64,000 nucleotides of DNA, from assembly GCF_016862095.1 (NCBI RefSeq), contig NZ_BOMH01000037.1, positions 1 to 64,000 on the forward strand. The letters run 5' to 3'. Positions 17,577-26,500 of this stretch are shown one piece after another (position 1 is the first letter of the stretch; each line of letters starts with the position of its first letter). The notes under the pieces are model-generated. The model did no database searches and was not told the origin of the DNA. It worked only from the letters and a program-made list of their open reading frames with translations. Made by a program: the position numbers and the translations under genes. The stretch is from Actinoplanes cyaneus (GTDB lineage Bacteria; Actinomycetota; Actinomycetes; Mycobacteriales; Micromonosporaceae).

Positions 17577-17900
17577 TCAGTCGTCCGGTGTGGCCGGCGG
17601 TGGCAACCCCGGCACGGAGCGGTCACCGATCAGCGGCTTGTCACCGTTGTGTCGCGGCGACAGCTTGAGGGTGAGCTTGTGCACCGACCCGCGGCTGTAG
17701 TCGGCGGACGTGCCGGCCGTCAGCACACTCCACAGGCCGACCTTGGCCTCGGCCGCGCCGCGCGCCGTCATGGTCACCTGCAGCTCCAGGTCGACGGTGT
17801 CCAGCTCGAACCGCAACGGCTCACCGGCGCCGTCGAGGATCGCCTGCTGCAGCTCGGCACGCAGCTCGGCGATCGCCCGGGCCAACGGAATCTCGGTCAC
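17577..17900 (-). CDS. Trypco2 (trypsin-co-occurring) domain protein
   Basis: A 107-residue protein matching the trypco2 family: an N-terminal helix (LARAIAELRAELQQAILD), then FELDTVDLELQVTMT, KVGLWSVL and HKLTLKLSP strands. The family co-occurs with trypsin-like domains in conflict systems of multicellular bacteria and is thought to link or regulate the protease. It is the first gene of a two-gene operon, 19 bp before the trypsin-NTPase-TPR gene, which strongly supports the assignment. Confidence 0.88.
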   Translation of the reverse strand: MTEIPLARAIAELRAELQQAILDGAGEPLRFELDTVDLELQVTMTARGAAEAKVGLWSVLTAGTSADYSRGSVHKLTLKLSPRHNGDKPLIGDRSVPGLPPPATPDD

Positions 17901-17990
17901 GACGCAACCACCCTCCGGGGTCTACTGGCGACGTGCTGACCGTAGCGCCGCGCGGTGCCGCCCCGGCATCCCCTGAAAGCCTGGAACAGC

Positions 17991-18443
17991 TCACCGACCA
18001 TCCGGGGGTTCCCACAACAGCGCCTGCCGGTGGTGAACGAACCCGGCCCGCAGGTAGAACTCGACCGCGCGGCGGCTGGAGTGCACGGTCACGTGCAGCA
18101 GGCCACGCTCGGTGGCCTCGGCCAGGACCGTGGCGATCAGGGCACTGCCGATGCCGCGGTCGCGGTGCTCCTGGCTGACCTCGACGGACTGGACGTCGCC
18201 GTACCAGCGGTCCAGCCGGCCGTTGCCGGGCACCCGTTCCGCCACGTGCAGCCAGGCGGCGCCGACGACCACACCGTCCAGTTCGGCGACGAACGGGAGG
18301 TGGGTTGCCGTGTGGGCGGCGACCCAATCGGCGTACGCGGGAAGGTCCTTCGCCTCGATGCCGCGCAGCCCGGCGAGCGCCGCCACATCGGCTGCCCCGC
18401 CCCGGCGCACGATCGGCGCACCCGCCGAGCCGGGCGCCGTCAT
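17991..18443 (-). CDS. GNAT N-acetyltransferase
   Basis: A 150-residue acetyltransferase. The acetyl-CoA pyrophosphate loop is EHRDRGIGSALIATVLAEA (motif A), preceded by strand VQSVEVSQ, and motif B reads VEFYLRAGFVHH. The acceptor is unknown. The gene lies 90 bp upstream of trypco2 on the same strand, so it could be co-transcribed, though the spacing does not force this. Confidence 0.9.
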   Translation of the reverse strand: MTAPGSAGAPIVRRGGAADVAALAGLRGIEAKDLPAYADWVAAHTATHLPFVAELDGVVVGAAWLHVAERVPGNGRLDRWYGDVQSVEVSQEHRDRGIGSALIATVLAEATERGLLHVTVHSSRRAVEFYLRAGFVHHRQALLWEPPDGR

Positions 18444-18624
18444 TCGCCACGTCGCAGGGACCTGGCTCCCACATTTCGCCGCGAAACCCCGGCAGCGTCA
18501 ACAGCCATGCCGCCACTGTGCCAGGACCTCGGCCCGTCCGGCGACCCTGACTGATGGCGAACGCCTCCGTACAGGTTCGACCAGCCGCTCATGGGTTTCC
18601 GATCATCGCATTCACGCCGGTTTG

Positions 18625-19068
18625 CTACTGACCGGTGAGTGCTGAGTCCGCAGTTCTCCTCAGGAGGCGCGATTGCCCGACTTGCTGGGTGAAACCCCAC
18701 CGCTCGTAGAAGGCGACCACGTCCGGCTGGCACACCAGCTCGACACTTCGGACGCCCGCCACCCACTGATGCGCCAGCACGGCTTCCATCACCATCGCGC
18801 CGATACCTTCACCGCGAAGCTCAGGCGCCACGATCACGTCGAGCACGACAGCGAGATACGTTCTGTCGGTCAGGACTCGGGCGAACCCGGCGAGTTGCCC
18901 GGTCCGGCGGTCGAGGACCGTCACCACGACATCGGAGCCGGCAAGTATTCCGTGGGCTTCGGCCTGCGTGCGTTCAGCCGTCCACCACGCCGAAGCGAAC
19001 AGCTTCATCAGGTGCGGCAGAGGAACCGCTTCGACGTCGTACGAGATGTCATACAAGGGATAGGTCAC
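18625..19068 (-). CDS. GNAT N-acetyltransferase
   Basis: A 147-residue GNAT protein with motif A VLDVIVAPELRGEGIGAMVM and motif B VAFYERWGF. The N-terminus (MTYPLYDISYDVEAVPLPHL) is family-like and the central RTGQLAGFARVLTDR forms beta strands 2-3. The substrate is unknown. It is not closely related to the neighbouring GNAT gene. About 180 bp upstream of that gene holds nothing I recognise. Confidence 0.88.
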   Translation of the reverse strand: MTYPLYDISYDVEAVPLPHLMKLFASAWWTAERTQAEAHGILAGSDVVVTVLDRRTGQLAGFARVLTDRTYLAVVLDVIVAPELRGEGIGAMVMEAVLAHQWVAGVRSVELVCQPDVVAFYERWGFTQQVGQSRLLRRTADSALTGQ

Positions 19069-19140
19069 CCGCGTCAGCGTCCCAGACCCACCGGGCTATC
19101 CACGCGTTCATTCCCCTGCCTGGGGGCGCGGGTAATGTCC

Positions 19141-20631
19141 TCACCGGCCGGCCTGCCTCTGTGACAGGGAAATGCGGCGCCGTACGAGATCGACATCCAT
19201 GATCTTCACGGTGAGAGCGTCGCCGACCTCGATGACGTCCTGTGGTGATTGATCCAGTTCGTCGGTGTGGACGAGCCCCTCAAAGCCGTCCTCTCGGTCT
19301 TCGATGCGGACGAAGACACCGAACGGCACGATCGTGGTGACCGGTCCTGTGACCACCTGGCCGGTCCTTTGCGCTACCTGCGGCCACGGATCGTCCTGCA
19401 CTGCTCGAAGCGACAGCGGCACTCGCTCGCGGACCATGTCGACGTCGAGGACCTCAGCTGTCACCTGCTGGCCGACGCTGACGACGTCGGACGGGTGGTT
19501 GATCGGACGCCAGGACAACTCCGGAATGTTGATCATCGCGGTGAAGCCGCCGATGTCCACGAAGGTGACGCCGAAACTGGCGATGGACGTTACCGTGCCG
19601 GTGACGATTTGGCCCCGCCGCAGGGTCTTCAGGAACGCCCAGTTCCGGTCGTCGGGTGTCGGCTCGGTCTGCCAGCGCGCACGCAGTACCCCGTCGCTGT
19701 CGGGCAGTACTGCGGTGAACAGTGGGAGATCTTCACCGGCGTACATGGATATGACGCCGGCGGCACTCGCGCCGGCAAGCTGGGAGAGCACGTCCTCGAA
19801 CTGAGTCTCGTCCACGACTGTGCTGGTGATCTGCCCGTCCTCCTTCTCCCAGATGATCTCCACCAGCCCTTCGTCGGGCAGCGCGGCCACGGCCGTGTCG
19901 ACGTCGGTGAGCAGGTCCGGCCAGACGGCCAACTGTGCGCGTGGGGTCAGCTGGGAGCGCACGGTCTCGATGTTGTCGCGGCTCAGGCGGTGCCATCGGG
20001 AGGCGTTGAGGGCGAAGGTCTCCTGCAGGAACGTGGCGCGGCGGGCGCTGACGGTCCCGCCGAGCCGGGCCCAGAAGTCGGCGTCGGCAGGGCGCTGCAC
20101 GTATGCGGGATCGTCGGGGACGAAGTCGTACGGCGATGCGTCCAGGCGTTGCGTGAACAGGCCGAGTGCTCGGGTGCAGGTCAGCGCGGCTTCGCATGGC
20201 CGGCCGCTGCTGACGTAGAGGTACTGGTCCCAGCCGACGTGCACCGCGAACTCTCCCTCCGCTTCCAGGCGGCACCAGGCGCCGTTGTCACGGAGCATCG
20301 CTCGGACGAGTTCCAAGCCGACACCGATCGGCACCAGTGCCCCGTCGTGGAACCCGGCGGGACCGGCAGGGAAGAGGCCGGCCAGGCCGTAGCCGTCGAC
20401 TGGCGGTTCCAGGCCGAAGTGGGCGAAGCCTCCGAGCTGCGGCTCACGGATCGCCAGCTGGTCGACGCCGCTGTCTTCGGCGAAGGCGGCGACGGCCTGC
20501 AGGTAGGCGGTCTCGACCGGCCCGTGATCACTGGTCGTGTCCTCAGAGCCGGCGTAGTGGCCGTGCTGGTCGCGGTCGGCGGGGTCGTACTTGGTGACCT
20601 GATAGACGTAGGGCAGCACGTCACTGCCCAC
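19141..20631 (-). CDS. Protein with two C-terminal S1 RNA-binding domains
   Basis: A 496-residue soluble protein. The N-terminal ~320 residues are an actinobacterial domain of unknown role (YVYQVTKYDPADRDQHGHY near the start). Two S1 domains follow: RGQIVTGTVTSIASFGVTFV with INIPELSW (~340-410), and TGQVVTGPVTTIVPFGVFVR with GLVHTDELDQ (~420-493). S1 domains bind single-stranded RNA, as in ribosomal protein S1. A role in translation or RNA handling is an inference. It lies next to degraded recombinase sequence, which reaches the 5' end of this gene. Confidence 0.85.
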   Translation of the reverse strand: MGSDVLPYVYQVTKYDPADRDQHGHYAGSEDTTSDHGPVETAYLQAVAAFAEDSGVDQLAIREPQLGGFAHFGLEPPVDGYGLAGLFPAGPAGFHDGALVPIGVGLELVRAMLRDNGAWCRLEAEGEFAVHVGWDQYLYVSSGRPCEAALTCTRALGLFTQRLDASPYDFVPDDPAYVQRPADADFWARLGGTVSARRATFLQETFALNASRWHRLSRDNIETVRSQLTPRAQLAVWPDLLTDVDTAVAALPDEGLVEIIWEKEDGQITSTVVDETQFEDVLSQLAGASAAGVISMYAGEDLPLFTAVLPDSDGVLRARWQTEPTPDDRNWAFLKTLRRGQIVTGTVTSIASFGVTFVDIGGFTAMINIPELSWRPINHPSDVVSVGQQVTAEVLDVDMVRERVPLSLRAVQDDPWPQVAQRTGQVVTGPVTTIVPFGVFVRIEDREDGFEGLVHTDELDQSPQDVIEVGDALTVKIMDVDLVRRRISLSQRQAGR

Positions 20632-20764
20632 CGGAAGTCGACGGCGTGGCCGCGTTCTTGCCCTTGGCCCGCGCCACCGTCATGCCTTCACGGGTGCGCA
20701 TGCGTAGAAGATCGACTTCGAACTCGGCGAGAGTGGCCAGAATGGTGAAGAACATCTTGCTCAT
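20621..20764 (-). pseudogene. Serine recombinase (resolvase) fragment
   Basis: From ATG 20764 the frame reads KMFFTILATLAEFEVDLLRM then RTREGMTVARAKGK, the E-helix segment of resolvase/invertase serine recombinases (usually lAEFErdLirERTreGl-AARarG). Neither the catalytic N-terminus nor the DNA-binding C-terminus is present. The frame ends 10 bp inside the start of the S1 gene. Confidence 0.75.
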
Positions 20765-20852
20765 TGTCGGAGTTCGAGCTTGTCTGCACCAGCGACCGAG
20801 CTCCCCTGCAGCACGAGAGCACGTCGACGCCGGCCGGACGACGGGACTGGGC

Positions 20853-21183
20853 TCATGCACTGTCGCCGAGCAGTCGTCGGGCGGTCTCTGAAGCATCCGG
20901 GTCGGCGCCTCCGATGTCCGGCGCGGTCGTGTCCGAGACGAATGCCTCGATCGCGTCGAGGTGCTCGAGTGGCAGGCCCCGGTTGGGTAGAGGCGCGATC
21001 AGCAGTGCTCGGCCGGTCGCGACGAGTTCGTCGTGCACCGGTCCGGTGGCGGGTTCGGCGTCGTCGTCGGTCCAGATCAGGCGGTGGCCCTGATCCAGAG
21101 CCGTGCGGGGGTGCGGCGCTCCAGCCGGGTCGGGTGGCGTTGAGGACGCCGTCGACGTCGAGCAGCCAGACCGGCCGGCTCAC
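20853..21183 (-). pseudogene. HAD-like hydrolase gene, middle deleted and frameshifted
   Basis: GTG 21183 opens VSRPVWLLDVDGVLNATRPG, the DxD motif of a HAD-like phosphatase. After ~25 codons the frame changes and the sequence jumps to ALDQGHRLIWTDDDAEPATG, then GRALLIAPLPNRGL, which in intact relatives is the C-terminal third. The central part is missing and a C-run around 21118 shifts frame. The GTG overlaps the stop of a short upstream frame (MTVYRNIRTDPATR, C-terminal piece of an unknown gene). Non-functional. Confidence 0.7.
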
Positions 21184-21315
21184 TGCGCCTCGCCTCCCGG
21201 CGCGATGGCCGCCGCCGTGGTGGTGAGCCGGGTCGCGGGATCGGTGCGGATGTTGCGGTAGACGGTCATGGGGGTGACGCCGCGGGAGCAGGCATTCGTT
21301 GAGGGTCCCCTATCG

Positions 21316-21360
21316 AACAAGATCATCGCTACCTCGCTGTACCGATCTTCCTCAACCCCG
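21316..21360 (+). repeat. Recombinase-flanking motif, copy 1
   Basis: AACAAGATCAT (21316-21326), a ~10-nt spacer containing CGCTA, then CTGTACCG and TCTTCCTCAACCCCG (21346-21360). The same blocks in the same order occur at 42177-42226 just after the other recombinase gene. This copy lies about 140 bp upstream of the intact integrase. Between it and the gene is an unusually AT-rich stretch (21397-21475) with the inverted repeat CTGAT-AATGCTA-ATCAG and repeated ATAATGC. Confidence 0.6.
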
Positions 21361-21497
21361 GTTCTGCGGGCCAGTCACCACGGCCTTCCATGCCCGCATT
21401 ACCGTATTACTGATAATGCTAATCAGATAATGCCCGCCTGAGAGGCCCCGCCGAGGGCGTAAAATAATGACCGTTATCCGTCAGGTAGGATTTCGGT

Positions 21498-22508
21498 GTG
21501 ACGGACCAACCACAAACCACGGTCGGCAGTGAACTCGTCGCGGCCGACCTAACCTCGGTGCCTGCGATCGCCATCCCCGCGCCGAACCGGCTCGCGGAAC
21601 TGACCACGATGTGGCTGAGCCGGCAGCGGTCCGTGCACACCCGCACCGCGTACCGGCGGGACCTGTGGCAGTGGGGTGACTGGTGCGCGGCCACCGGCCG
21701 TAACCCGCTGACCGCCCGGGCCGCCGACTTGGACGCGTGGATCGTCGAGCAGCGTGCGACCGGTGCCCGCGGCAAACCCGCCGCCGAGTCCACGATCGCC
21801 CGCCGGCTGTCCGCGGTCGCGTCCTGGTACGACTACCTCGTCGTCAACACCGCCGCCGACCCGGAACCGCTGATCAGGTACAACCCGGCGCAGGCCGCCG
21901 CCCGGCCGCGCATCGACCCCGACGACAGCAGCACTGTCGGACTGGACCGCCCGGAAGCCGACCGGCTGCTCGGCGAAGCGCGCGCCGACGGCCTGACCAG
22001 CCACGCCTTGATCCTGCTGCTGTTGGTCGCCGGCCTGCGGGTCGGTTCGGCGATCGGCGCCCGGATCGAGGACCTCGGCTACGACCGCGGCCATCGGGTG
22101 CTGAACCTGACCGTCAAGGGCGGCCGTCGGCGCCGGGTCCCGCTGCCACCGGTGCTGTCCCACGCCATCGATCTGATGCTGGCCGAGCGCGGCACCCCGG
22201 CCGAGGGATCGCTGTTCCTGACGCCGTCCGGCCTACCGATCTACGAGCTGTACGTGCACCGCCTGATTCGCCGGCTCGCCCGGCGCGCCGGGCTCGCGTC
22301 GGCCACCGCGTTGAGCCCGCACTCGCTGCGGCACACCGCGATCACCGAGATCCTCGACGCCACCGGCGGTGACCTGCGCCGGGCCCAGGACTTCGCCGGC
22401 CACGCCGACCCGCGCACCACCCGCCGCTACGACCGCCGCCGCGACCAACTCGACAACCACGGCGCCTATCTGCTCGCCGGCCGCTTCGGCGACGCCGAGC
22501 CAGGTTGA
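21498..22508 (+). CDS. Tyrosine recombinase / integrase
   Basis: A 336-residue XerC/D-type recombinase. The core-binding domain spans ~30-135 (TAYRRDLWQWGDWC, STIARRLSAVASWYDYLV). The catalytic domain is complete: Arg181 (AGLRVGSAIG), Lys207, His275 and Arg278 (SPHSLRHTAI), His302 (FAGHADPRTT) and Tyr311. It joins or cuts DNA at specific core sites through a 3'-phosphotyrosine. GTG 21498 is the start; GGTAGGA is a weak ribosome binding site. No excisionase or cargo operon is attached. It appears to be the surviving enzyme of a decayed element. Confidence 0.93.
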   Translation: MTDQPQTTVGSELVAADLTSVPAIAIPAPNRLAELTTMWLSRQRSVHTRTAYRRDLWQWGDWCAATGRNPLTARAADLDAWIVEQRATGARGKPAAESTIARRLSAVASWYDYLVVNTAADPEPLIRYNPAQAAARPRIDPDDSSTVGLDRPEADRLLGEARADGLTSHALILLLLVAGLRVGSAIGARIEDLGYDRGHRVLNLTVKGGRRRRVPLPPVLSHAIDLMLAERGTPAEGSLFLTPSGLPIYELYVHRLIRRLARRAGLASATALSPHSLRHTAITEILDATGGDLRRAQDFAGHADPRTTRRYDRRRDQLDNHGAYLLAGRFGDAEPG

Positions 22509-22939
22509 TCGTGAGCGGAGGCAGTTCTGTCAGAACGATTCTCCTGAGATTTCGCCGCAGTGTTACGCGTCGAACTCAACCGGGGAGGCCTCTCGGTGGC
22601 CGTGCCCCAAGCCTCTGTACTTCGCGCGTCGCCAAGCCCGTCCAGCCGTTCGACGGCTTCGAGTTCAAGACCTTCGAACGGGTCCATCGAAGTCCCTCAC
22701 GGGCTCGGTTCGGCTCGTGAACACGGATCCGAACCGCGCCCATGTTATTCCGATCGAAGCAGCGCTGCGATCGAACAATCGAGTACACGACCCGGCGAGG
22801 CGCACCAGTGGACGGCGGGATCACGCTGGACGGGGGCCTGCGGGTCCGCTGGGGCTTCTGACCTACGGATATAGCAATCGTGGAAATCCAATGGTTTTGG
22901 CTGACCTGTGGAAACTTGGGGTGTCGAAGACTGTCGTAT
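22509..22939. other. Gap after the integrase, no supported gene
   Basis: Plus-strand frames here are short. On the minus strand a 73-codon frame (22687 down to 22466, MDPFEGLELEAVERLDGLGD) has GAGGGA seven bases before its ATG, but it runs into the 3' end of the integrase and its second half lacks coding character. I treat it as unproven. The rest shows nothing recognisable. Confidence 0.3.
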
Positions 22940-23133
22940 CGTTGTGCACGCTGCCAATGGCTGGGGTTCGTGCCGGACGAGGTGCGTGCGGCACCACCGG
23001 TGGCGGTGACGCGGCTGGCCGGCCGGCTGCGTCGATCCCGATGTGCTGGCCCGTTACGGGGAGCGTCCGCAGACCCGTACGGATCACCTGCGGCTGGTGT
23101 GTGACTACCGGGGATGGAAGACCGCGCCGACCA
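22940..23133 (+). pseudogene. Tn3-family transposase fragment (N-terminal region)
   Basis: Joined over two frameshifts the plus strand reads LCTLP, WLGFVPDEVRAAPPVAVTRL, then VDPDVLARYGERPQTRTDHL and RLVCDYRGWKTA. This is the N-terminal DUF4158-type region of Tn3-family transposases. Frames change near 22957 and 23028. The catalytic DDE part is absent and no terminal inverted repeat was found. Confidence 0.7.
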
Positions 23134-23149
23134 GCGGCCGGATGCCTTC

Positions 23150-23335
23150 AACTGCTCGGCGAGTGCAGCGAGTTCCACGCCGCGCCCCAGCCGTTTGTGT
23201 TCGTGGACGACGAGGGTGACCGCGGCGCCGGAGGCCCGGACCTCGAAGTAGTCGGCTGACCGGGGATAGATGATGTGCGATCTGCCCGCCACAGAGGAGG
23301 GCGCTCGCTTCGTCGTGTTCGCGCAGCAGGCGCAA
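23150..23335 (-). pseudogene. Unidentified coding remnant
   Basis: On the minus strand, around 23335-23275 one frame reads ILRLLREHDEASALLCGG, and after a shift 23275-23150 reads SADYFEVRASGAAVTLVVHE then RGVELAALAEQLKASG. Codon bias is that of a real gene and the pieces are contiguous. The parent family is not recognised. It abuts the Tn3 fragment head to head. Confidence 0.4.
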
Positions 23336-23345
23336 GATCGTCGCG

Positions 23346-23372
23346 GGAAAGGGGTGTTGCCCCTTTTCTTTC
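23346..23372. terminator. Bidirectional terminator-like hairpin
   Basis: A 9-bp stem (23346-23354 with 23360-23368, one G-T pair) with a 5-nt loop TGTTG. T residues follow it on both strands. It lies 180 bp beyond the 3' end of the large sensor kinase and could end that transcript. Confidence 0.6.
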
Positions 23373-23548
23373 CGTGGTGATGACGAGCCGAGGCATCAGC
23401 CGCCCGCCGGCACCGTTCCCGAGGTGGGTCGCGGTATAGACCTGTACGAGGGTCGCTGGTCGTAGGCCGATGGCGGTACGCGTGCCCGCCGGCGCGGTAC
23501 CGGAGTCGGCGTACTCCCGGCTGCAGCTCGGCGTGCGGCGTTGAGGGT

Positions 23549-26500
23549 TCAGTTGCTGCCGACGGCTGTGGTGGGTAGGCGGATGGTGATGGTGGTTCCG
23601 GGGTTGTTGTGGGTGGCGGTGACGTGGCCGTGGTGGGCTTCGATAATGGCGCGGGTGGTGACGAGGCCGAGTCCGTTGCCGGGGATGGCGGTGTGGCGGG
23701 CGTTGCTGGCACGGAAGAAGGTGCGGAACAGGGCGGTGCGGTCTTGTGGGGGGATGCCGATGCCGGTGTCGCTGACGCTGAGCACGGTGGTGTCGGCGTC
23801 GCTGTGCAGAGTGATGGTGGTGGTGCCGCCGTCGGGGCTGTATTTGACGGCGTTGGACAGCAGGTTGTCGATGACCTGACGCAGTCGTTGCGGGTCGGCG
23901 TCGATGATCGCCTGGTCGGGCAGGTCGGCGTCGAGGGTGACGTGGTTGGCGTGAGCGGCGGGTGCGATGGCGTCGAGGCTGGCGCGTACCAGGGCGGTGA
24001 TGTCGGTGGGACGCGGGTGCATGGTGGTGTGCCCGCTGTCGAGGGCGGCGAGGTCGAGAAGGGCGTCGACGATGCCGGTCAGCGCGGTGGTGTTGCGGTC
24101 GGCCACGGCGAGGAGCTGTCGCACGTCGGGGTCGAGGTCGTCCTCGGTGAGCAGGAGCTGGATGCCGGCGGCTATCGAGGTCAGTGGGGTGCGCATCTCG
24201 TGGCCGACCAGGGCGATGAAGTCGTCGCGGGTGCGGTCCAGTTGGGTGGTGAGCCCGTCGGTGTGCTGGCGGGAGACGAACCGGCCGATGTGTCCGGCCA
24301 CCGCGCTCAGGCCGCTGATGATGTCGGCCTGGTCGTACTCGCGGTGGTCGGCGATACAGGTCAGCACGCCGATCAGCGTGCCGTTGTACAGGGGCACGGC
24401 CACGGCGGTGTGCAGTCCTGCCTGGGCGCAGGCGTCGGTAAGTGCTGGTGGCATGCCCGGGGGAGCGTTCGCGGTGTCGGCGATGTCGGGAACCCACAAG
24501 GGCTGTCCGGTGGCCCAGACGGTGCCGGTGATCCCGTGGCCGTTGACCGCTTCAGTGCGCAACAGGTCGCCGACACCGTGCGCCACGTCCGGGGAGAGCC
24601 ACCATCCGGCGGCGCGCAGGGTGCCGGCGACCGGGTCGTGCAGCCACAGTTCGGCATACGGCCATTGCAGTGTCTGGGCTACGGCTTGGGCGATCTGGGG
24701 TCCGGCCCGGGCGACATCGTCGGTGCTGTTCAGTGCGGTGGCGACCTGCAGTTCGCAGGTCCGGAAGCGGTCGGCGCGCCGTTGTGCGGTGATGTCGTGC
24801 AGCGCGACGACCGCGCCGGCGAGGGTGCCGTCGGGGTCGCGTATCGGTCCGGCGTTGGCGGTGAAGGTGAGCGCCGGCCGGTCGCCGCTTTTGACGATCA
24901 CCTCGGTGTCGCGGACCGAGCTCCCGTGTAAGGCGCGCATCAGCGGTGTCTGCAAGAGCGGCAGCGGTGCGCCGTCGGGCCGGAACAAGGGGGGCTCCAA
25001 CGCGGCGACATCGACCGGTGCGCCATCATCGGGCAGGCCATGTACCTGCCGCAATGCCCGGTTGAACAGCACGATCCGCCCGTCGGCGTCACAGGCGGCC
25101 ACCGCGGTGTGCAGGCTATCCAGGACGGCGTGCAGGAACCCTGAGCGGCGGGCGGAGAGCCGGTCGGCGTCGGCGCGGTCGGCGCCGTCGAGTACGACCA
25201 TCGCCCAGCGCCGTCCACTAGCGGTGGGCAGTGCGGTGACCAGGACTTCGACGGGAAACGTGTGACCGGCGCGGTGGCGGGCCGTGATCAGTTGCCGCCA
25301 TGGCAACCCGACCGGGCCCGCACCGGTATCACCGGCATCGGCGTGGATGCGGGCCCACTGGCCGGCCGACAGCATCAGCTGTTGCACCGGTCGGCCGATG
25401 GCTTCGTCGGCAGGCCAGCCGAACATCTGCGCCGCGGCCGAGTTCCATTCCGATACCCGGCCGTCGTCGTCCAAGCTGATTAAGGGCTCGCCCAGCGCGT
25501 CGAGTACGGTCGCCGCGCTGACGTGGTGATCGGTCAGCAGGTCGCCTTCGGGCAGTGGGCCGAGCATCTCGGCCAGGTGCAGCAACGCGCTGAGGTCGTC
25601 GTCGGTCCAGCGGCGGGCGTGGGTGTCGATGGCGGCGACCGCCCCGAGCGGCCGGCCGCGCCGGTCGTGCAGCGGCACGCCGAGATATGCCCGCACCCGG
25701 TAGCGCACGACCGCGTCGAAGGCGGCGTACTCGGCATGCGCCGCCGTGTCGTCGATGATCAACGGGCGGTCGGCGCTGGCGACCAGCGGGCACAGCGAAC
25801 CGGTCAGCGGCAACTCCCGCGACACCATCAACTCGTGCGGTGCGCCGGACAGGCCGGCGCAGCGAATGCCCTGAGCGCGTACCAGGCTCACCACGCCCAT
25901 CGCGGCGCCTACCGCCCGCGCCGCGAGATGCGCTGCCGCATCCGCCGACCCCGCCGCGCCGGGCAACGCCGATTCCACGCGCTGCACCGCCGCCAGCCGG
26001 GGTGCATCCGACAGCACACCGTCATCAACCACCCAATCGGGGGTCGGTGCTGTGGGCGGGCGCGGAAGAGTCTCAGACTCAGGATCAGGCTCGGTGGCGG
26101 TGACGATGCAGTGGGCGACGTCGGTCAGCCGGCGGCGGTGCCGCCGGGCGCGGTCACGGATGATGGTGAACGCCTCGTCGATGCTGACCTCGTGAGCCTG
26201 CGCGATCATGCCCTTGGCCTGCTCGATGACGATCCGGCTGTCCAGTGCCTGCTGCCAATGGCCGGCCATCTTCTCGCTGCGGCGCACGGCGTCGCGCCGC
26301 AGCAGCGCACCGGTGGCCAGCTCCGCCAGCGCCTGTATTACTGCCCTATCGGCATCGCTGAGGCGCTCGTTCTTCGTGGTATTGAAGATGGTCAACGCCC
26401 CAATGACCTGATCACGCTGGCGTAAGGGGAAGGCGTGCATCGTTCGGAAACCTGCTGCGGCGGCTTGTGCCGTGAAACGCGGCCATCGGGTGGCCGCCTG

